Source of the DNA: Chloroflexota bacterium
GTDB taxonomy: Bacteria > Chloroflexota > Anaerolineae > Anaerolineales > UBA4823
Reading direction: 5' to 3'
Length of the DNA stretch: 64,000 nucleotides
Assembly: GCA_029782365.1 (NCBI GenBank)
Contig: JAKOUW010000240.1
Span: forward strand, 62,001 to 126,000
Made by a program: the position numbers and the translations under genes. Each line of letters starts with the position of its first letter. Within the stretch, counting starts at the first letter, position 1. Shown one piece after another: positions 32,015-40,692 of this stretch. The notes below the pieces were generated by a model. The model ran no database searches. It saw only the letters and a list, made by a program, of their open reading frames with translations, and was not told the origin of the DNA.

Positions 32015-32824
32015 TCAGCGGCCTTTTTGGATAGCATTCAATGCAATCCGATCCACCAGACCAGGTGCGATCAGCAGAAGCCATTGCCCCACTTTACCGC
32101 GCAGGCCAAGAATTTCATCGCGTTTGCGCCGGGCTGCTGCGTTGATAATCAGGCTGGCGCATTCCTCTGTGGTCATAATTTTATCTTCGTGCACCGGGCT
32201 GGCGCCAATCGGTTTGCCATCTTTGCCAAAAGCGCGCCCGCGCGCCTCTGACCGGACAAAATCTGGGTAAACCGAGGTGACGGTTACCCCGCTGTCTGCC
32301 AGCTCGATGCGCAGCGAATCAAAGAAACCGACCATGGCGTGTTTGCTGGCCGCGTAGCCGCTGCGGGTTGGCACGCCGGCTTTGCCGGTCAGGCTGGAAA
32401 TTTGCACAATCCGGCCGCGGCTTTTCTTCAAATGTGGCAGGGCAGCGTGCGTGCAGTATACGCTGCCAAAATAATTGGTTTCCATGATTGTATGTAAGGG
32501 TTCCAATGTCTGCAGTTCATCGAAACGCGCCCACATCGTGACCCCGGCGTTGTTAATCAGCGTGTCGACGCGCCGAAATTCTTGCACCGCCCCATCCACC
32601 AACTTTTGACAGTCAGCCTGGCTGGTGACATCTGTTGTGACGTACATGCAGCGCCCACCAAGCTGCCGGCATTCGTCTGCCAGGCTTTTTAATTCATCGG
32701 TGCGACGGGCGGCCAGGGCCAGCCATGCACCTTGCGCTGCCAGCTTCAAGGCCACGGCGCGGCCGATGCCGCTCGAGGCGCCGGTCAGCACAACAACATT
32801 TTCTTTAAAAGCATTTTCGGGCAT
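32015..32824 (-). CDS. short-chain dehydrogenase/reductase
   Basis: A 269-residue classical SDR. The NAD(P)-binding loop TGASSGIG is at 14-21, NNAGVT near 90, the catalytic Ser in VQISSLTGKAG, and the catalytic Tyr and Lys in SGYAASKHAM (about 155-164). Basic residues after the second strand (LAARRTDEL) favour NADP(H). It resembles the DltE/YqjQ-like SDRs that act on lipid or ketoacyl substrates. It starts 2 nt after the nucleotidyltransferase stop and ends 2 nt before the glycosyltransferase start, so the operon is very tight. Confidence 0.92.
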   Translation of the reverse strand: MPENAFKENVVVLTGASSGIGRAVALKLAAQGAWLALAARRTDELKSLADECRQLGGRCMYVTTDVTSQADCQKLVDGAVQEFRRVDTLINNAGVTMWARFDELQTLEPLHTIMETNYFGSVYCTHAALPHLKKSRGRIVQISSLTGKAGVPTRSGYAASKHAMVGFFDSLRIELADSGVTVTSVYPDFVRSEARGRAFGKDGKPIGASPVHEDKIMTTEECASLIINAAARRKRDEILGLRGKVGQWLLLIAPGLVDRIALNAIQKGR

Positions 32825-32826
32825 CG

Positions 32827-33657
32827 TTAACCTCCAATGAGATCGGTGTGATCGCGCAAGTTCATTATCTGGTTTTGCAGATAACCTGCCAGTTCGGCGA
32901 CAGCAGGGGTCAGGGCAAATCGTTCAATGGATTGATCTTCATATGCGTTCAGCGCAAATTGGATTGCGGCATGATATGTCGCGGGCAGGTGATCCAACGC
33001 CCATATTCCTCCTTCTGCTTTTGACAGCACCCCGCCGCCTTGTAGAAAAGCCAGGGTGCGGCATCCATTCAGCACAGAATACACCGCATGGCTGTGCACA
33101 GCGGGCAGGCCGAATTGGGGACTCAATACATCCCCCAGGATAGAGTCTAAGTAGTCGCCAGGCGGCACTTCAGGAAAAGCATCGATTGTGGCCAGACCCA
33201 CCAGGCAGATGCCGCGCTGGTTGGTGACCGTGATATGCGCTGCCAGGTCTGGGTCAACACCTGTCTCACCCTGCCAATTACGCCATTCGCCGCTGGATAC
33301 AGCGCAGATATAATCATCTCTCCAGGCTTCGCTGTAATGAAATTCGTACGGTGCAGGATGCCTCCAGGGAAATAACTGTCCCCAGGTTAAGAAACTGATT
33401 TCGATTGGAAAAGGCCGGCCGGAAATCTCGAGCAGCAGCTCTGCTATCTCCCGCCGGGCTGGCGGGGAGATGCCTTCGCCAATCCGCACCAGCAGGTCGA
33501 TATCGCTGCGCTGGGGATTGAAACAACCCATCGCCAGCGAGCCATGCAGATAGATTCCCACCAGGTTGCGCTCCAGGTTGGCTTGCAAAGCTTCCAATAA
33601 ACCACTCATCTGGGCCTGCCCGGAAGCCAGCAGATTTTTCCATGCGTAAAATGGCAT
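32827..33657 (-). CDS. AadA-like nucleotidyltransferase
   Basis: A 276-residue protein with a Pol-beta-type nucleotidyltransferase domain: GIYLHGSLAMGCFNPQRSDI at about 33-52, where GS and D-x-D (SDIDLLV) bind metal and nucleotide. The remaining helical part (TNQRGICLVGLATIDAFPEV, and AVYSVLNGCRTLAFLQGG) matches the C-terminal domain of aminoglycoside adenylyltransferases of the AadA/ANT(9) group. Whether it modifies an antibiotic is unproven, since chromosomal relatives often have unknown substrates. The chosen ATG gives the family length. First gene of the leftward operon. Confidence 0.75.
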   Translation of the reverse strand: MPFYAWKNLLASGQAQMSGLLEALQANLERNLVGIYLHGSLAMGCFNPQRSDIDLLVRIGEGISPPARREIAELLLEISGRPFPIEISFLTWGQLFPWRHPAPYEFHYSEAWRDDYICAVSSGEWRNWQGETGVDPDLAAHITVTNQRGICLVGLATIDAFPEVPPGDYLDSILGDVLSPQFGLPAVHSHAVYSVLNGCRTLAFLQGGGVLSKAEGGIWALDHLPATYHAAIQFALNAYEDQSIERFALTPAVAELAGYLQNQIMNLRDHTDLIGG

Positions 33658-33754
33658 GCGCTGTATTGTAGACGGGTGTTTTGGGCGCGTCAAGCACTCA
33701 CTTTTCCTGGCGGAAATTGCCAGCCATGCGGGAAGGATTATGAAAATATGACAG

Positions 33755-33768
33755 TTAATCAAAATTAA
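33755..33768. promoter_or_regulatory. inverted repeat upstream of the pyruvate:ferredoxin oxidoreductase gene
   Basis: TTAAT, 4 nt, ATTAA in the AT-rich 226-nt divergent gap between the nucleotidyltransferase operon and the oxidoreductase gene. It could be a redox- or anaerobiosis-responsive operator, but it may be chance in AT-rich DNA. No convincing -35/-10 pair was found. Confidence 0.25.
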
Positions 33769-33883
33769 TATGACCTATATAACTAGGAAAGTAGAGATAG
33801 AAGCGCTAAACTAGATAGTTGGAGTACAAAATACAATATCTAAACGTAGTATGAACGTATCTTTCTCTTGCATGGAGTAATGT

Positions 33884-36800
33884 ATGACCAAACAAATGAT
33901 CAATGTTGACGGCAATGAGGCCACTGCATATATCGCCCACAAGGTGAGTGAAGTCATTGCCATTTACCCGATCACGCCATCCTCATCGATGGGTGAGCTG
34001 GCCGATGAGTGGTCGGCCAAGAAAATCCCCAACCTGTGGGGAACCGTACCTTCGGTGATTGAAATGCAGTCCGAGGGCGGCGCGGCTGGCGCGGTGCACG
34101 GAGCGCTGCAAGCGGGTGCGCTCACCACAACCTTCACCGCCTCTCAAGGGCTGCTGCTGATGATCCCGAATATGTACAAGATCGCCGGCGAGCTGACCTC
34201 TACCGTATTCCACATCGCTGCCCGTTCCCTGGCGGCCCACGCGCTATCCATCTTCGGTGATCACCAGGATGTGATGGCGGTGCGCGGCACTGGCTGGGCG
34301 CTGCTCTGCTCGCATTCCGTGCAGGAAGCCCATGATCTGGCGCTGGTTTCGCATGCAGCTACCCTGGAAGCCCGCCTGCCGTTCTTGCATTTCTTCGATG
34401 GTTTCCGCACCTCAGCGGAGGTCAACAAGATTGTCCAACTCAGTGATGATGAAATACGCGGCATGATCGATGAAAAATTGGTGCATGCTCACCGCTCTCG
34501 GGCGCTGTCACCAGACCATCCTTTCATCCGCGGCACAGCTCAGAATCCGGATGTCTATTTCCAGGGGCGCGAGGCCGCCAACTCGTATTACCTGGCGTGC
34601 CCCGAAATCGTCCAGAAGACGATGGACAAATTCTACCAACTGACCGGACGGCGTTATAACCTGTTCGACTATGAAGGCGCCGCCGATGCCGAAAAGGTAA
34701 TTGTCGTCATGGGCTCAGGCGCCGAGACTGCCGCCGAAACTGCCTTGTATCTCAACCAAAGAGGCGAAAAAGTTGGCGTGCTGAAAGTTCGGTTATACCG
34801 GCCTTTCTCGATTGAGCATTTCATCGCCGCCTTGCCTAAGACGGTTAAGACGATTGCTGTGCTCGACCGCACCAAAGAATCCGGAGCTGCCGGAGAACCG
34901 CTTTATATGGATGTGGTAGCAGCGATGGAAGAAGGCTGGACGAGCGCACAGCCGCGTATCATAGGCGGGCGTTACGGCCTGTCTTCGAAGGAATTCACCC
35001 CGGCTATGGTCAAAGCGGTGTTTGACGAAATGGGCAAAGCCGAACCGAAGAACCACTTCACGATCGGCATCCATGATGATGTCACCCACACCAGCCTGGA
35101 TTTTGACCCGTCATTCAGCGTTGAAAGCCCGCAGACAGTGCGCTGTGTGTTCTACGGCCTGGGCGCCGACGGCACGGTGGGCGCCAACAAGAATTCCATT
35201 AAGATCATTGGCGAGGAAACCGAGAATTATACCCAGGGCTACTTCGTGTACGACTCCAAGAAATCCGGTACGATGACCACTTCGCACCTGCGCTTCGGAC
35301 CCAAACCGATCCGCTCGCCTTACTTGATTGACCAGGCGCAGTTCGTAGCGCTGCACCAGTTCAATTTCCTGGAAAAATATGACGTTCTCAAATCGGCGAT
35401 GCCCGGCGGTGTGTTCCTGCTCAACAGCATTTACCCAGCCGACCAGGTTTGGGGCTATCTGCCGCGCGAAGTCCAGGAGTCAATCATCGCCAAGAAACTG
35501 CGCTTCTACGTGATCGATGCTTATGAAGTAGCCAAGAAAACCGGCATGGGCGGCCGCATCAACACCATTATGCAGACCTGCTTCTTCGCCATCAGCGGTG
35601 TCCTGCCGCGCGAACAGGCGATTGCCGAGATCAAGAAAAGCATTAAGAAAACCTATGGTAAGCGCGGCCAGGCCGTTATCGACCAAAATTACGAAGCAGT
35701 CAACCATACGTTGGCTAATTTGTATGAAGTTGCTGTGCCGCAGACAGCCGACAGCACGATCACCCGCCGCCCGGCAGTGCCAGCCAATGCCCCGGTTTTT
35801 GTCAAGGATGTGCTGGCGCAAATGATATCCGGCCGCGGCGACGATCTGCCGGTCAGCGCCCTGCCGGTGGATGGCACCTATCCTTCCGCCACTACCCGCT
35901 GGGAAAAGCGGAATATTGCGCTGGAAATCCCGGTTTGGGAGCCAGACCTGTGCATCCAGTGTGGTAAATGCGTGTTTGTCTGCCCGCACGCGGTCATCCG
36001 GCACAAAGTGTTCGAACCCGGTGTGCTGGCCTCTGCGCCGGCAACTTACAAATCTATGGACGCCAAATTCAAGGAATTCCCGGGCATGAAATACACCGTC
36101 CAGGTAGCCCCGGAAGATTGTACCGGCTGCGGCCTGTGCGTGGAAGTGTGCCCGGCCAAGGACAAGACGCAGGTCGGACGCAAAGCATTGAACATGGCCG
36201 ACCAACTGCCGCTGCGTGAGCCAGAAGCCAAGAACTGGGACTTCTTCTTTAACTTGCCAGAAGTGGACCGCACGGCCATGAGCCCCCGGACGATTAAAAA
36301 TTCGCAGCTTCTTGAGCCGCTGTTTGAATTCTCCGGTGCCTGCTCTGGTTGCGGCGAAACACCCTATGTTAAGCTGCTTTCCCAGCTTTTAGGTGACCGG
36401 GTCATGGTGGCCAATGCCACTGGATGCTCGTCCATTTACGGCGGCAACCTGCCCACGACTCCCTGGGCGATCAACAAAGAGGGCCGCGGCCCAGCCTGGT
36501 CGAACTCGCTGTTCGAAGATAACGCGGAATTCGGCCTGGGGATGCGCCTGACCCTGGATAAACAGGGCGAATATGTGCGCGAACTGCTGCCTCAGTTAGC
36601 CGCATCGGCAGGTGAGGAGTTGGTGAATGAGCTGCTGTCCGCCGACCAGAGCTCTGAGCTGGGCATCAAACAGCAGCGCGAGCGAGTAGCTGTGTTGAAA
36701 CAGCGCCTGCAGGGAGTTGATGACCCGCGCGCCCGGGATGTTATCAGCCTGGCCGATGTCCTGGTGCGCAAGAGCGTCTGGATTGTCGGCGGCGATGGAT

Positions 36801-37438
36801 GGGCGTACGACATCGGTTACGGCGGCTTGGATCATGTCCTGGCCTCCGGTCGCAATGTGAAGGTGTTGGTGCTAGATACCGAAGTGTATTCCAACACCGG
36901 CGGCCAATCATCGAAATCGACCCCGCGCGCCGCGGTTGCCAAGTTCGCCGCGCAAGGCAAAGGCCTGCCGAAAAAAGACCTGGGTCTGATTGCCATGGCT
37001 TACGGCTATGTGTACGTAGCGCGTGTCGCCATGGGCGGCAGCGACCAGCAAACCCTGACTGCATTCCTGGAAGCCGACGCGTATGACGGTCCGGCCCTGA
37101 TCATTGCCTACAGCCACTGCATTGCGCACGGCATCGATATGCGCAAAGGGCTTGAACAACAGCGCCTGGCTGTGCAATCGGGCTTCTGGCCGCTCTACCG
37201 TTTCAATCCCACCCTGGCTGCGGATGGCAAAAATCCGCTGCAAATCGATTCGCGCGATCCATCCGTGCCATTAGAACAGTACGTGTACAACGAAACCCGC
37301 TATCGTATGTTGCTGCAGTCGGATGAACAACGCGCTGAAGCCCTGCTGAAGCAAGCCCAACATGATGTCAAATCTCGTTGGACGTATTATAAGCAAATGG
37401 CCGCCATGCACTATGATGGCGACAACCAGGAATCATAG
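33884..37438 (+). CDS. nifJ: pyruvate:ferredoxin (flavodoxin) oxidoreductase
   Basis: A 1184-residue homodimer-type PFOR, full length. Domains in order: pyrimidine-binding domain (YPITPSSSMGELADEWSA, about 27-44); the oxidoreductase middle (GSGAETAAETALYLNQRGEK); two 4Fe-4S clusters at CIQCGKCVFVCP (about 690) and CTGCGLCVEVCP (about 746); a third-cluster Cys pair in CSGCGET near 820; and the TPP domain GDGWAYDIGYGGLDHVLASG near 968, then VLDTEVYSNTGGQSSKST. It oxidises pyruvate with CoA to acetyl-CoA, CO2 and reduced ferredoxin in the cytoplasm. ATG behind GGAG. A dihydroorotate-dehydrogenase-like gene follows directly. Confidence 0.97.
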   Translation: MTKQMINVDGNEATAYIAHKVSEVIAIYPITPSSSMGELADEWSAKKIPNLWGTVPSVIEMQSEGGAAGAVHGALQAGALTTTFTASQGLLLMIPNMYKIAGELTSTVFHIAARSLAAHALSIFGDHQDVMAVRGTGWALLCSHSVQEAHDLALVSHAATLEARLPFLHFFDGFRTSAEVNKIVQLSDDEIRGMIDEKLVHAHRSRALSPDHPFIRGTAQNPDVYFQGREAANSYYLACPEIVQKTMDKFYQLTGRRYNLFDYEGAADAEKVIVVMGSGAETAAETALYLNQRGEKVGVLKVRLYRPFSIEHFIAALPKTVKTIAVLDRTKESGAAGEPLYMDVVAAMEEGWTSAQPRIIGGRYGLSSKEFTPAMVKAVFDEMGKAEPKNHFTIGIHDDVTHTSLDFDPSFSVESPQTVRCVFYGLGADGTVGANKNSIKIIGEETENYTQGYFVYDSKKSGTMTTSHLRFGPKPIRSPYLIDQAQFVALHQFNFLEKYDVLKSAMPGGVFLLNSIYPADQVWGYLPREVQESIIAKKLRFYVIDAYEVAKKTGMGGRINTIMQTCFFAISGVLPREQAIAEIKKSIKKTYGKRGQAVIDQNYEAVNHTLANLYEVAVPQTADSTITRRPAVPANAPVFVKDVLAQMISGRGDDLPVSALPVDGTYPSATTRWEKRNIALEIPVWEPDLCIQCGKCVFVCPHAVIRHKVFEPGVLASAPATYKSMDAKFKEFPGMKYTVQVAPEDCTGCGLCVEVCPAKDKTQVGRKALNMADQLPLREPEAKNWDFFFNLPEVDRTAMSPRTIKNSQLLEPLFEFSGACSGCGETPYVKLLSQLLGDRVMVANATGCSSIYGGNLPTTPWAINKEGRGPAWSNSLFEDNAEFGLGMRLTLDKQGEYVRELLPQLAASAGEELVNELLSADQSSELGIKQQRERVAVLKQRLQGVDDPRARDVISLADVLVRKSVWIVGGDGWAYDIGYGGLDHVLASGRNVKVLVLDTEVYSNTGGQSSKSTPRAAVAKFAAQGKGLPKKDLGLIAMAYGYVYVARVAMGGSDQQTLTAFLEADAYDGPALIIAYSHCIAHGIDMRKGLEQQRLAVQSGFWPLYRFNPTLAADGKNPLQIDSRDPSVPLEQYVYNETRYRMLLQSDEQRAEALLKQAQHDVKSRWTYYKQMAAMHYDGDNQES

Positions 37439-37457
37439 CACACAGGAGTATGCAGAT

Positions 37458-38459
37458 ATGGTTGACCTGACGACTACGTATCTCGGACTGAAATTAAAAA
37501 ATCCCCTGGTGGCTTCACCATCGCCGTTGGCAGAGAAGGTTGATAATGTAAAGAAAATGGAAGAGGCCGGTCTGGCGGCGGTGGTCATGTACTCGTTATT
37601 CGAGGAACAGATTATCCATGAAAGCTTGGAACTCGACCATTACCTCAGCCAGGGAACCGAATCCTTTGTTGAAGCGCAGAGCTACCTGCCTGACACAGGA
37701 AAATTCCGCCTGACCCCTGATCTTTATATCGAACACCTGGCGAAAGTGAAAAAAGCCGTGCACATCCCGGTAATCGGCAGCCTGAACGGCGTGTCGAGCG
37801 GCGGCTGGACACGCTATGCCCATGACATGCAAGAAGCCGGCGCCGACGCTCTGGAACTAAATATTTATTTCCTGCCGAACGACCTGGCTTTGACAGCCTC
37901 TGAACTGGAAGAAACCTATGCAAACCTTGTGGCAGATGTGTGCAGCAGAGTCTCCATTCCTGTGGCAGTGAAGCTAAGTCCGTTTTTTACCGCCTTGCCG
38001 AACATGGCCTCTCACCTGGTAAAGGCTGGGGCCAAAGGCCTGGTGTTGTTCAACCGTTTTTACCAACCCGACTTTGACCTGGAAACGTTGGAGGTGGTGC
38101 CTAACCTGGTGTTGAGCACATCCAACGAACTACGCCTGCCGCTGCGGTGGATCGCCATGCTGTATGGGAAAATCCAGGTTGATTTCGCTTTAACCGGCGG
38201 TGTGCACAGCGGATTGGATGCAATCAAAGCCTTCATGGCTGGAGCAAGCGTTGCGATGACCACCTCCGCGCTGCTGAAAAATGGCATTGGTAAGGCCAGC
38301 AGTATGCTTGATGAAATCACAGCCTGGATGGTGGAACACGAATATCAGTCCGTCCAGCAAATGAAAGGCAGCATGTGCCAGCGTTCGGTGGCTGAACCGG
38401 CCGCATTTGAACGGGCAAACTACATGAAGGTATTGAACTCCTTCAAACTTTTACCCTGA
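37458..38459 (+). CDS. dihydroorotate dehydrogenase-like flavoprotein
   Basis: A 333-residue TIM-barrel protein of the DHOD-like group: TTYLGLKLKNPLVASPSPLA at the N-terminus, VIGSLNGVSSGGWTRYAHDM, ADALELNIYFLP, VAVKLSPFF, and the flavin phosphate loop FALTGGVHSGLDAIKAFMAG. The catalytic region differs from true PyrD, so dihydroorotate is probably not the substrate. Genes of this kind often lie next to nifJ in anaerobes. Start ATG behind AGGAG, 19 nt after the PFOR stop, hence the same transcript. It ends at a strong terminator. Confidence 0.85.
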   Translation: MVDLTTTYLGLKLKNPLVASPSPLAEKVDNVKKMEEAGLAAVVMYSLFEEQIIHESLELDHYLSQGTESFVEAQSYLPDTGKFRLTPDLYIEHLAKVKKAVHIPVIGSLNGVSSGGWTRYAHDMQEAGADALELNIYFLPNDLALTASELEETYANLVADVCSRVSIPVAVKLSPFFTALPNMASHLVKAGAKGLVLFNRFYQPDFDLETLEVVPNLVLSTSNELRLPLRWIAMLYGKIQVDFALTGGVHSGLDAIKAFMAGASVAMTTSALLKNGIGKASSMLDEITAWMVEHEYQSVQQMKGSMCQRSVAEPAAFERANYMKVLNSFKLLP

Positions 38460-38465
38460 TCGAAC

Positions 38466-38497
38466 AAAAGAGCTTGGGCGCCTGCTCAAGCTCTTTT
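38466..38497 (+). terminator. terminator of the nifJ operon
   Basis: Perfect stem AAAAGAGCTTG (38466-38476) / CAAGCTCTTTT (38487-38497), 7 nt after the stop codon. Confidence 0.85.
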
Positions 38498-38500
38498 GAT

Positions 38501-38537
38501 AAAAAAGCGCACAACAGAATGACATGTTGTGCGCTTT
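38501..38537 (-). terminator. terminator of the rpsU-infA operon
   Basis: Stem AAAGCGCACAACA (38504-38516) / TGTTGTGCGCTTT (38525-38537). On the minus strand it runs into six T. It lies 32 nt after the infA stop and stands back to back with the nifJ terminator. Confidence 0.85.
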
Positions 38538-38568
38538 GCATTGGTGCTTTGACCAGGTATAGAGATTG

Positions 38569-38823
38569 TTATACTGGTTCTTCAGGGAATTCGTAAGGCG
38601 TTCCACGGTGGCGGAAAACGATTCGACCGCGAGTGAGATCGTAGGGCGACATTTCCACGCGCACCCGGTCTCCCAGTAAGATGCGGATGTAATACTTGCG
38701 CATTTTTCCGGAGAGGTATGCCAGCACTTCATGGCCTGTCTCGAGCTTCACCCGGAACTGCGTCCCGGGAAGAGCCTCGACAACCGTGCCTTCTACCTGA
38801 ATTTTATCTTCCTCTTTCGCCAT
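38569..38823 (-). CDS. infA: translation initiation factor IF-1
   Basis: An 84-residue S1/OB-fold protein: EGTVVEALPGTQFRVKLETG, then VLAYLSGKMRKYYIRILLGD, then VRVEMSPYDLTRGRIVFRHR, which is IF-1 almost throughout. It binds the ribosomal A site with IF-3 and IF-2 during initiation. It is about 12 residues longer than many IF-1 proteins because of the C-terminal GTPYEFPEEPV. Start ATG behind GGAGAAG. It follows rpsU by 42 nt. This pairing outside the usual spc operon is notable but not rare. Confidence 0.96.
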   Translation of the reverse strand: MAKEEDKIQVEGTVVEALPGTQFRVKLETGHEVLAYLSGKMRKYYIRILLGDRVRVEMSPYDLTRGRIVFRHRGTPYEFPEEPV

Positions 38824-38865
38824 GCACTTCTCCTCTATACTTGGTGGCGATCAGCCGCTCCAGAT

Positions 38866-39063
38866 TTATTCTTCAAAATCTTTCTGGCGGCGGCGGCCGC
38901 GGCGGATCGCTTTTTTCTTCTGAATGCGGCGCAGCTCGCTTTTCGAGACGAACCAGCGCTTGCGACGCACGGTGCTCAAAATGCCACTCTTGGCAATTTT
39001 CTTACGAAAACGCTTGAGCAGTTGATCCTGCGATTCATTGGGGCGCAAGGTAACTGTAGGCAC
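38866..39063 (-). CDS. rpsU: ribosomal protein bS21
   Basis: A 65-residue highly basic protein: VTLRPNESQDQLLKRFRKKI and AKSGILSTVRRKRWFVSKSE are bS21 signatures, and the C-terminus is Arg/Lys-rich (KKKAIRRGRRRQKDFEE). The start is placed at the GTG nine bases behind AGGAGG. A GTG three codons upstream directly touches that site and could not be used. bS21 helps the 30S subunit select mRNAs, and bacteria with fewer Shine-Dalgarno genes often vary it. Transcribed from a strong promoter through a terminator-like hairpin. Confidence 0.95.
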   Translation of the reverse strand: MPTVTLRPNESQDQLLKRFRKKIAKSGILSTVRRKRWFVSKSELRRIQKKKAIRRGRRRQKDFEE

Positions 39064-39102
39064 TTCTTTCACCTCCTTTCTCTATCAGCGATCAGCGGCG
39101 GC

Positions 39103-39143
39103 AAAAAAACCGGCTGGGTTGTCATAGGCCTCAGCCGGTTTTT
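39103..39143 (-). terminator. terminator-like hairpin in the rpsU leader
   Basis: Stem AAAAACCGGCTG / CAGCCGG-TTTTT (39105-39116 with 39132-39143). On the minus strand it ends in seven T. It lies after the rpsU promoter and 25 nt before the rpsU ribosome site, so it can stop transcripts that start at that promoter, as an attenuator, as well as read-through from recO. Confidence 0.75.
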
Positions 39144-39239
39144 ATAAATACCACCGAGAAACACGTCGAATGCTCAATTTGGTCTATATTGATCTCCATT
39201 CAACCTGATATACAAAGACAGCCTGAGACAACCAGGAAG

Positions 39240-39268
39240 ATTTTATCGCAAAGCATTTGTTTTGTCAA
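39240..39268 (-). promoter_or_regulatory. promoter of the rpsU-infA operon
   Basis: On the minus strand TTGACA (39268-39263), 17 nt, TAAAAT (39245-39240). Strong consensus. The leader to the rpsU start is about 170 nt. Confidence 0.85.
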
Positions 39269-39295
39269 ATCGGCGTTTGATTGTGCTGTATTGAA

Positions 39296-40057
39296 CTAGG
39301 AGCGGATGCGCCTTAAGAAATCCGGCGTGTTCAGGCTGCGCTCAAGCAGATAAGTGAAATAATACTGCATCAACTGTTCCAACTCGTGATCCGTGTTGTC
39401 AGATACCACCAGGCGCCGGGCTTCTGCGTAGCTGGAGCGCTGGCAGTGACGCAGCACTCGCAGTGCCTGGGTGGTCACCAGGTGAGCCTCTGGCGCTTGG
39501 CGCCCGCAGTTTGGGCAGAGCACGCCGCCTGCCAGCGCGGAAAAAAACTGATCCTGAGGCTTAATCTCTTCACCGCACCTGGCGCATTGAAATAGCTGCG
39601 GGCGAAAGCCGAGCAGGTCGAGCAGGTGAATTTCATAATACCTCACAGCAAATGACGGCTCCGCCTCTTGGGAGATGCGTGCCAGCGAAGTGTAAATGAG
39701 GTCGAACAAAACGGTATTCTCACCCTCTTCGTATGTGAACCGATCCAACAGCTCGACGATATAAGCCGCGTAGCCGATTCGCATCAGGTTTTCGCGCAGA
39801 CTGCTGAAGGTCTCCTGGGCCTCAGCCTGGGTGATGATGGGCAGATCTTTGCCCTCGGCAATCTGCAAAGTTACCCGGGTAAACGGCTCTAAATGCCCGG
39901 CTTTGCGTGAGCGCATTTTCCGGATGCCTTTGGCTACCGCACGCAATTTACCCTGTTCACGGGTAAACAGCCAGAGCAAGCGGTCGGCTTCGCCCCAATC
40001 CTGGTGGCGCAGAACGATCGCATCGAGGCGTTGTGTGCGAAAGCCGCTGGTAGGCAT
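39296..40057 (-). CDS. recO: DNA repair protein RecO
   Basis: A 253-residue protein. N-terminal OB fold RLDAIVLRHQDWGEADRLLW (about 9-28) with FTREQGKLRAVAKGIRKMRS, a helical middle (GYAAYIVELLDRFTYEEGEN), and a C-terminal zinc site CARCGEEIKPQ ... GGVLCPNCGRQ. RecO loads RecA onto SSB-coated DNA with RecR in gap repair. Length is normal. Divergent from rplI with a 129-nt shared promoter gap. Confidence 0.96.
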   Translation of the reverse strand: MPTSGFRTQRLDAIVLRHQDWGEADRLLWLFTREQGKLRAVAKGIRKMRSRKAGHLEPFTRVTLQIAEGKDLPIITQAEAQETFSSLRENLMRIGYAAYIVELLDRFTYEEGENTVLFDLIYTSLARISQEAEPSFAVRYYEIHLLDLLGFRPQLFQCARCGEEIKPQDQFFSALAGGVLCPNCGRQAPEAHLVTTQALRVLRHCQRSSYAEARRLVVSDNTDHELEQLMQYYFTYLLERSLNTPDFLRRIRS

Positions 40058-40089
40058 GCTACGATTTTACTCAAATATCGAATTTTTTG

Positions 40090-40118
40090 TTGACGTTCTT
40101 CTTACCTTGTAGTACAAT
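40090..40118 (+). promoter_or_regulatory. promoter of rplI
   Basis: TTGACG (40090-40095), 17 nt, TACAAT (40113-40118), 68 nt before the rplI ATG. Confidence 0.8.
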
Positions 40119-40186
40119 CTTTCGGCTCTGGACGTTGTACCCTTCGTCTGAGCGTATTCTAAGGAACGAGCGAAAGGGCTTGAGAA

Positions 40187-40675
40187 ATGAAAGTTTTGCT
40201 TTTGAAAGATGTTTATAAATTGGGAAGAGCTGGTGATGTTAAGCGCGTGGCCGATGGCTTCGGGCGCAATTACCTGCTTCCCCAGGGCCTGGCAGTTCTG
40301 GCTACCGCTGGCGCCATCAAACAGTCTGAGCATATTCGTACCAAGGCGAACGAACAACGCTCCTTGCTGAACAAAGAGATGGATGTCATCGCCAAGCGTG
40401 TCGATGGCACATATGTCACCTTCAGCGCCCGGGCCAGTGAAACAGGTAAGCTGTATGGTTCCATCACCACCCAGATGATCGCTGAAGCGCTTAGCAGCAA
40501 GACGGGTGTGGAAATCAGCCGCCGCCAGATCGACAGCCAACCAGTGCGCGTGTTGGGTACCTATAAGGTGACTGTGCGCCTGACTGTCGACCTGATTCCG
40601 CATGTGATCGTCATTGTGCACCGCGAAGGCGAACAGCCCGTGCTGCCTGAAACCGCAGCCACTGCGGCAGCGTAA
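40187..40675 (+). CDS. rplI: ribosomal protein bL9
   Basis: A 162-residue protein: MKVLLLKDVYKLGRAGDVKR and VADGFGRNYLLPQGLAVLAT are the bL9 N-terminal domain, followed by the long connecting helix (KANEQRSLLNKEMDVIAKRV) and the C-terminal domain (LYGSITTQMIAEALSSKTGV). bL9 bridges the L1 stalk and reduces frameshifting. The C-terminus has a short Ala/Thr extension. It has its own promoter and a perfect terminator, so it is a single-gene unit, unlike the rpsF-ssb-rpsR-rplI arrangement. Confidence 0.97.
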   Translation: MKVLLLKDVYKLGRAGDVKRVADGFGRNYLLPQGLAVLATAGAIKQSEHIRTKANEQRSLLNKEMDVIAKRVDGTYVTFSARASETGKLYGSITTQMIAEALSSKTGVEISRRQIDSQPVRVLGTYKVTVRLTVDLIPHVIVIVHREGEQPVLPETAATAAA

Positions 40676-40692
40676 TTTGCTGCCTCCCATGG

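Noticed and set aside
32827..33657. Acquired aminoglycoside resistance cassette
   Set aside because: No attC site, integrase or mobile context is near, and the gene is tightly embedded in a chromosomal operon.
33658..33883. Riboswitch or known regulator box upstream of nifJ
   Set aside because: Only a short TTAAT/ATTAA repeat in AT-rich DNA is visible. No riboswitch core was recognised.
35480..36205. 241-codon minus-strand frame
   Set aside because: Antisense of the PFOR gene over its ferredoxin domain.
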